Made by a program: the position numbers and the translations under genes. Positions 58,291 to 64,000 of a stretch of DNA of 64,000 nucleotides are shown here, piece after piece. How positions within the stretch are numbered: position 1 is the stretch's first letter; each line of letters starts with the position of its first letter. The DNA comes from Pyxicephalus adspersus. Taxonomy: Eukaryota; Chordata; Amphibia; Anura; Pyxicephalidae. The notes below the pieces were generated by a model, which was not told where the DNA came from, did not search any database, and worked only from the letters and a program-made list of their open reading frames with translations. The stretch covers positions 96,385,283-96,449,282 of the forward strand of contig NC_092862.1 of NCBI RefSeq assembly GCF_032062135.1, written 5' to 3'.

Positions 58291-60745
58291 ATCTTCCTGA
58301 CACTCATCAGAAGTAAAGAAGTAGAGTTGATAGGATATAAAATGACAGAACAAGTCCAGGTGAATGTGACTAACTACTATCGGTAGTGCTCATTGTTATG
58401 TTCAAACACCAGCACAATTGAATTGAATATATAATGATAATGACTATAAATATTAAACTATAAATAATGCAAGCCAACAAATATGGTTTAGTTTATCAGC
58501 CTCTCTCTCAGGAGTCAGCATTGTCAAATTGCTTGTCCAGTCCTATTTTACATTCATATAAAAATTATGTAACACAGTTCAGGATTTCCACAGAAATGTA
58601 AAATCTGAAGCAGCATTCATACAGGGAAAAAAAGAACATTCAAAGTATCCCTCACACATACAGATTATATATTCAGACTTTGGAAACTCATACGTATCAT
58701 TTATTACCTTGTTCCCGTTTTCCAAGAACAGTTTCTCTAATAAACCAAAAGAGTTTTGTTATTTCTATCTTTTTTCCACCTTATGGTCTCCGTTCAGTAG
58801 CATCTTTTTGCAAAATGATAATGCCCTAAGGACCTGTGTGAAACTACTTTACTCTTACAGATGTGACTGTAGGGAGCTGACAGGAAACCTGCTTACAGTA
58901 GAAACATATCATCATATATGCATAAAAAGGATACTGTGGACACCTGTGAGTTGGGAAAATACAGTTTATGCCTGTTCAAAGCTTGAATAGAAGTTACTGT
59001 AGCAATGAGATAAAATTGTAGGAATATAATTTATGGTATGGGGGCAGGGAAAATTGTAAGCTGCAGTATGGCACTATAGAAGTTATCTTGTTAAAAAAGG
59101 AATATTGAATATATCAGTCTTCTCAGCAGGCCAGTCAAGTAACAAAAAAGACTAACTTTCTCTCCAATGAAAATATTTATGTAAGATGCTTCCTGAAACA
59201 CTTCTTTTCTTTCCACAGCAGGTGGTAGACGTGTGTCTGCTGCAGGATTTTCCATGGTCAAAAAAGTGCAAACCCCAGCATTGTGTACATGACTTTACAG
59301 TCTTTGTACATATTGTGCAGTTCCCTTGCTAACATTTCAGAGCAGTTCCTATGCATTTTCTGTGTAGGAATAGTATAGCTAAGAAACCTACCGTCACCTA
59401 AATTAATATCCCATTAGAGATTTTGCCTGATGTATATTCCATTTTGCGCAGTGTTTACCACAAAAATATGTGAACCTTATGTTATGACCAAATTTACAGA
59501 TATATTGAAATTTTAAATGAGTATGTTACATTGCAGTGCTGTGAACAAAAAGCTCACAGATATAAGTGAACCTGTAACAAGTAAATGTGTTTTTTTAACA
59601 TGCCTACACTAACCTATGTAGCTCCAGGCAATGTGGAGCAATTCAACTTCTCACAGCAGCTCAGCTTACACTGCTACACCTCCTAACAGTGACTCCAGCA
59701 GACACTTCAAGCCTTCTGATCTGTGATTTAGCTTTTCTCAACCTTGTAACTTTGGTTAAACCTCTCTTTTCACAAACCCCTGAAATAGCTGTTGATCTAC
59801 AGCTTATGAAACATTTGTTTTATCAGCGAATTGTAGCTAGAACATAAATGGTGTTGCTTTAACTTTTGTACAGTGCATTTTTTATATGCAGTGCATCTGT
59901 GTAATTAGCTTAGATGCAAACAGTAAGTTGTAAATAATACTTGTTATATTTATGCTAGGCATATAAATCTATGCATAAAATCTTGACTTTCAGCAACAGT
60001 TGAAAATTGTATTTTTTTGCCCCTTACTCTCCAAAATTCACATGCTTCTCTGCTTGTCAGTGTGACCAATAGAGTCAGAGAGATGAATTCTGTGAAGAGC
60101 AATAAGAGGGGTATATCCAAACTCCTAACCTAGCCAACATGTAGTGCACACTCTGCCTCGAAACATCTTGGATGTTCATGAAAAAGAAAAAAAAATATCT
60201 CAAATAATCACATTGCATCTTTACAGAGATTTAAGCTTGGACCCCTTTACTTCAAGGGTTTCAGGGTAGCTGTGCCATCTACACCTTCTGTAGCTTAACC
60301 CCCCCCCCCCCCAATATTTGAAATGAAGTATTAAGGCTGATCAGGGACTGTTTAGAACAAAATAGGGCCCTGCCTAAATATGAAGTGTGGAAGGATACAA
60401 ATATGAAGTAATCCATCTCTGTGCACACCTTGCAATTCTGTCAACCGGGGCCTGAGCAATTGCCCATTTGTTCTACCATAAAACTAGCTTCAAGGCTGAT
60501 TTACAAATGAAAATAAGAATCTTTATTCAACAAATTAGGTAAAGAATTTAGTCAATTATTTAATCATGTTCAAATCAAATTCCTTTTCAAATCAAATATC
60601 CAAATCTTGAGCAGATGAAGTAAGTAAACAGCAATTTTGCTTGATTTGGATATGATTGGATAAATGTCGAGAATATTCACAAACTGTACTGCATGAAAAT
60701 TCTCAATTACTTTAGTAAATAGGTCTGAATATCTCTAGTGACATT
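58291..60745. other. Unassigned AT-rich sequence
   Basis: A C14 run at 60299-60312 and a short hAT-terminus-like TTTCTCAACC near 59735. No gene seen. Confidence 0.5.
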
Positions 60746-60951
60746 GGGCCTGCTTTCTTAAAGCTCCTCGAGGCTGGAGAGGATACAGCTGATCCAGCAA
60801 ACCTAGAATGAATTTCCTAAAATTAATTTGCTATTTGTTAGCAAATGTTTTCAGTCTTGGCCCAGATTCGTTCCAGGTTTGCTGGATCACCCAGCTTCAC
60901 TGATCAAAGTGTATCCTCTCCAGCCTTGGACAGCTTTAATAAATCAGGCTC
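60746..60951. mobile_element. Palindromic MITE, copy 2
   Basis: Same family as 31496-31717: GGGCCTG..TTAAAGCTCCTCGAGG at the left and CCAGCCTTGGACAGCTTTAA at the right. Part of the left arm (GCAGTGAAGCTGGG) is missing. No clear target duplication. Confidence 0.8.
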
Positions 60952-61249
60952 AAACTCTTAACGAAGCGGAGTAGCATTCCAAAAAGTTTAATAAATACCA
61001 GGTTTACCGAAGGCAATTATCCAAAAAGAAAATTATATCAGCATTATTACCATCATTCAATTTTTCCATGTTTATTTTGTATGGCCATAAATAAACATTA
61101 TTTTCAACATAAAACTAATACAAATCACTTTTTAAACAAGATTGCAGTCATTTGTTGTTACTTATGTATGTCAGCATGTAAGTAATAAAAGTATATATTA
61201 GTTTTTACTTGGCTCTGTAAATATTCAGTTTGCTAAGTGAAAAGTCTAT

Positions 61250-61471
61250 GGCCTCGATTTATTAAAGCTCTCCAAGGCTGGAGAGAATACACTTTCAGCA
61301 GTGAAGCTGGGTGATCCAGCAAACCTGGAATGGATCTGGTCCAGGATTCAAAACATTTGCTAGCAAATAGCAAATGATTTTCAAAAATCCATTTCACATT
61401 TTCTGTATCACCCAGCTTCACTTCTGAACGTGTATTCTCTCCAGCCTTGGAGAGCTTTCATAAATCAGACC
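61250..61471. mobile_element. Palindromic MITE, copy 3
   Basis: 222 bp, same family, with ATTTATTAAAGCTCTCCAAGG left and CCTTGGAGAGCTTTCATAAAT right. CTAT flanks both ends (61246-61249, 61472-61475), supporting a 4-bp duplication. Same length as copy 1. Confidence 0.85.
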
Positions 61472-62440
61472 CTATGGGTCTATCTATGGTAACATCATAG
61501 ACATATACTGATATACAGTTGGCCATACACATTACGATCTATTTGTGCAACCTATTTTCCATCCACATTTGTAATGCAAGGGCATTACAAATGGAATGCA
61601 TTATTGGGTAGCCACTGATATTATTTACTTGTGGTGGATCTAAAGAAGATAGCATAGAAATTACATTGCTTGAGAAAATACCTCTTAAAAGACTAACATT
61701 TCCCAACAAAATAAACCATAAAATATCTATATATTAATAAACATACATAAAAAAAAAACACTTTAACATGCAACCATGGCAGAATGCTCTTCATTCATTA
61801 TAGGAGGATAAAACCCCACTATAAGGACAAAACTACTCTTGATAAAATTGCTTTGTTTACAGCATAAGACTCAACCTCTAAGAACTTTGGGTTATTTGAC
61901 CATTGATGGACAAAGAATTTGACCCATTCACATTTTTATTTCATATGCACATCAGATACAGATTAAATATAATACATTATATAGGTATGGTAGATATTCA
62001 ATCTATTACATGCTCCAACCATGCCCACTGAATTTAGGCATTGTCATATTCCATACCACAAGCAACCTATTGATTGAAGAAAATAATGCTTGTGTGAAAT
62101 GTTCTCCTTAACTTTTCTATTATATGAGAAAAAAAAATAACACTTGCTATGTTGCAGGTCAAATTGACCTGCACAAGACTTAACATAAAACAGAGAAATT
62201 TAAAAAAATGGTCTCTGGAAATTAAAGGTTCCTCAACTTGCCATTAACCAAGAACAATGAAAAATAATTGTCATATCACTGAACAAAAAAAATTGAATGT
62301 AAATTACTTATTTATTTTAAAAATGTGCAGTTAAATCAAATGAAAGATTTGTTTTATCACAGGAAATCAGGCATCCTGAAAACATTTTCAATTTTACACT
62401 TCTTTTTTGTCTTTTATACAGGCCACAGGTTGGGCAGTAA
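61472..62440. other. Unassigned AT-rich sequence
   Basis: No coding signal or classified repeat seen. Confidence 0.5.
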
Positions 62441-63530
62441 GGACCTGATTTATTAAAGCTCTCCAGAACAGAAGAAGATATACTATCTCTGGGGCCCTGG
62501 TCCAGGAACAGTTTTCGCCAGACATCAGTACCCCAATCTAACGCCGCACTCTTCACTTATAGCAAGCCCCCGCTCAGTCTTTGGGAGACTGGTTGCGTTT
62601 CTCAGCACATGGTTGCCCCCAGGACTTGTGTGCAATATATGGTGTCTGGGGAAGAGCTGGCAGAGGATCAGGAGCCCACAGATAAAGCAGTACTAAGATT
62701 TCCACAAAGACAAGTCCAGAATACAGAGCAAGAGGTCATTCAGAAGTAATCCATCCACCACTGAATCCACTTTATCACTACTGAGGAATATTGCAGTTTG
62801 TTACGACCACCCCCCTAGATACCTGAGTATTCTGGGATGGATGCCTAATTGCATTCTGCCACTGTTTCAGAGATGTGATTGATTCTGTAGATGGTCAATG
62901 CCCCCCCCCCCCCCCCTTCAGTCTTTCCTTTTTCTCTTTCTCTTATTTGTTACTTTGTTTGTTCTTCTTTTATTTTTCTTTTATTTTAAAAATGTTTTTG
63001 AAAACCTAAAGGAATCATGGTTCCTGCTACTGATACAGCACAACGGGTTGGTTACAATGTTTGTATTTCTATGCGGTTGGCCGTTAAGCCACAAGTTTGA
63101 AGATATGTATTGTTAGAACCTAACCTTGCTGTATGTTCTTTTTTGAACTGTATGTTACCACTTTATTTTATTTTCTTTGTATGTACCTTGATATCTTTTA
63201 ATAAAAACAATTAAAAAAAAAAGAAGTAATCTATCCACCAGAAGAGGTACACAAGGGCAAGACACAAGCAGAATCGGGGTCACAGGTAAAAGGTCAGTCT
63301 AGACAGCATAAACTTATGGGGTCTTAAACAGACAAGGTCAGCAAAATTCACACACCAGCAGCAAGTCAGCTCAGCTTAACACTACAAAAGGCACTGGTGA
63401 CTGAGAACAGAGAGTCTATAATATCCGAGCAGCCAATGGCAAAGAAATCCCTTCCGGATTTGCTGGATTATCCAGGTTCTCACAATAAAGTCGATCTCCT
63501 CTAGTCTTTGAGAGCTTTAATAAGTTAGGC
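62441..63530. mobile_element. Palindromic MITE, copy 4, split by nested insertions
   Basis: The left arm (62441 to about 62506: CCTGATTTATTAAAGCTCTC, CTGGTCCAGGA) and right arm (about 63445-63530: GGATTTGCTGGAT, TTGAGAGCTTTAATAAGT) belong to this family. Between them is about 0.9 kb of other DNA that itself contains the LINE insertion 62761-63221. Confidence 0.7.
62761..63221 (+). mobile_element. LINE 3'-end insertion with target-site duplication
   Basis: 461 bp ending in AATAAAAACAATT plus an A10 tail. It is flanked by AGAAGTAATCCATCCACCA (62742-62760) and AGAAGTAATCTATCCACCA (63222-63240), 18 of 19 identical. A 16-bp C run (62901-62916) and pyrimidine-rich 3' UTR resemble the L1 3' end at 6.1 kb. 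No coding part remains, so the L1 assignment rests on the tail, the duplication and the C run. Confidence 0.75.
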
Positions 63531-64000
63531 AATGTTAGTGTGGCTTTTACAAATTCATTTCACACATAATGTAATGGTGGATATGGTGGATATGCTGGAG
63601 GCCTTAAGGATGTCAGCCCGAGCACCCTTTTTAAGGAGGTGATAATAGTTGCTTTGTCAAGGTTTTTCAGTAATATCCTTTGCCAGTATAATTTACTGTC
63701 ATCCTACTGTCATTATGTGCAGAAATATTAACAATATAATAATGTGCAAAAACTATGTTATGGACTACATTCATTAAATTATTTAGCAGTACATTGCAAT
63801 CACCTTGTCAAGACTATCCATGCTTAATTTGGTGGCTTTATAGTCTAGGATCTATGTACTGGCTGTTTAGAGATGCTTTATTGTGCAAAATTTTCATAAC
63901 AAGGACATTTGCCGGTGAAAACGAGAGTGGTAAACTCTTCAGGGAGGCTCTGGTTTATTTTTCCTAATAGTCATCAACATAGTTAGGCTACTTTTTAGTT
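63531..64000. other. Unassigned sequence at the window edge
   Basis: One short open frame at 63755-63967 without family resemblance. Confidence 0.45.

Noticed and set aside
1..64000. CRISPR arrays, operons, ribosome binding sites and other prokaryotic features
   Set aside because: Spliced vertebrate genes and eukaryotic repeats throughout; no spaced direct-repeat array present.

Overview
The window is animal (vertebrate) nuclear DNA: AT-rich, full of decayed transposons, with two spliced protein genes that share a tetrapod architecture. The protein sequences and the repeat content (many small hAT elements, L1-type LINE remnants, palindromic MITEs, a hammerhead-like motif) suggest an amphibian, most likely a frog. 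That assignment is an inference, not a measurement.

The two genes are divergent. sfrp4 (secreted frizzled-related protein 4) lies on the minus strand with six coding exons between 23942 and 12201. Every junction has GT..AG and compatible phases, and the joined CDS is 1023 nt (340 codons plus stop). epdr1 (ependymin-related protein 1) lies on the plus strand with three coding exons between 29250 and 49547; its joined CDS is 666 nt (221 codons plus stop) and intron 1 is 16.2 kb. The two start codons are 5.3 kb apart. SFRP4 and EPDR1 are also head-to-head neighbours on human chromosome 7p14, so this is a conserved linkage. sfrp4 encodes a secreted Wnt-binding modulator and epdr1 a secreted or lysosomal lipid-pocket glycoprotein. 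No functional link between them is visible beyond position.

Region by region: 1-3.9 kb is GC-richer repetitive DNA with two minisatellites. 3.9-6.1 kb is a decayed L1 on the plus strand. 7.4-10.2 kb holds two hAT elements and a 1-kb purine tract. 11-24.2 kb is sfrp4 with repeats in its introns. 24.2-29.2 kb is the intergenic space and contains a young element with 110-bp inverted arms. 29.2-50 kb is epdr1. 52.6-54.6 kb is a minus-strand L1 that stops at its reverse-transcriptase active site. 56.6-57.4 kb is a broken copy of a dispersed metazoan gene family of unknown function. 60.7-63.5 kb has palindromic MITEs, one of them split by nested insertions that include a LINE 3' end with a clear target-site duplication.

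The least ordinary items are the inverted-arm element at 27569-28250 with its hammerhead-like core, the run of hAT insertions whose 8-bp duplications share a central TA, and the dispersed gene family remnant at 56634-57383.
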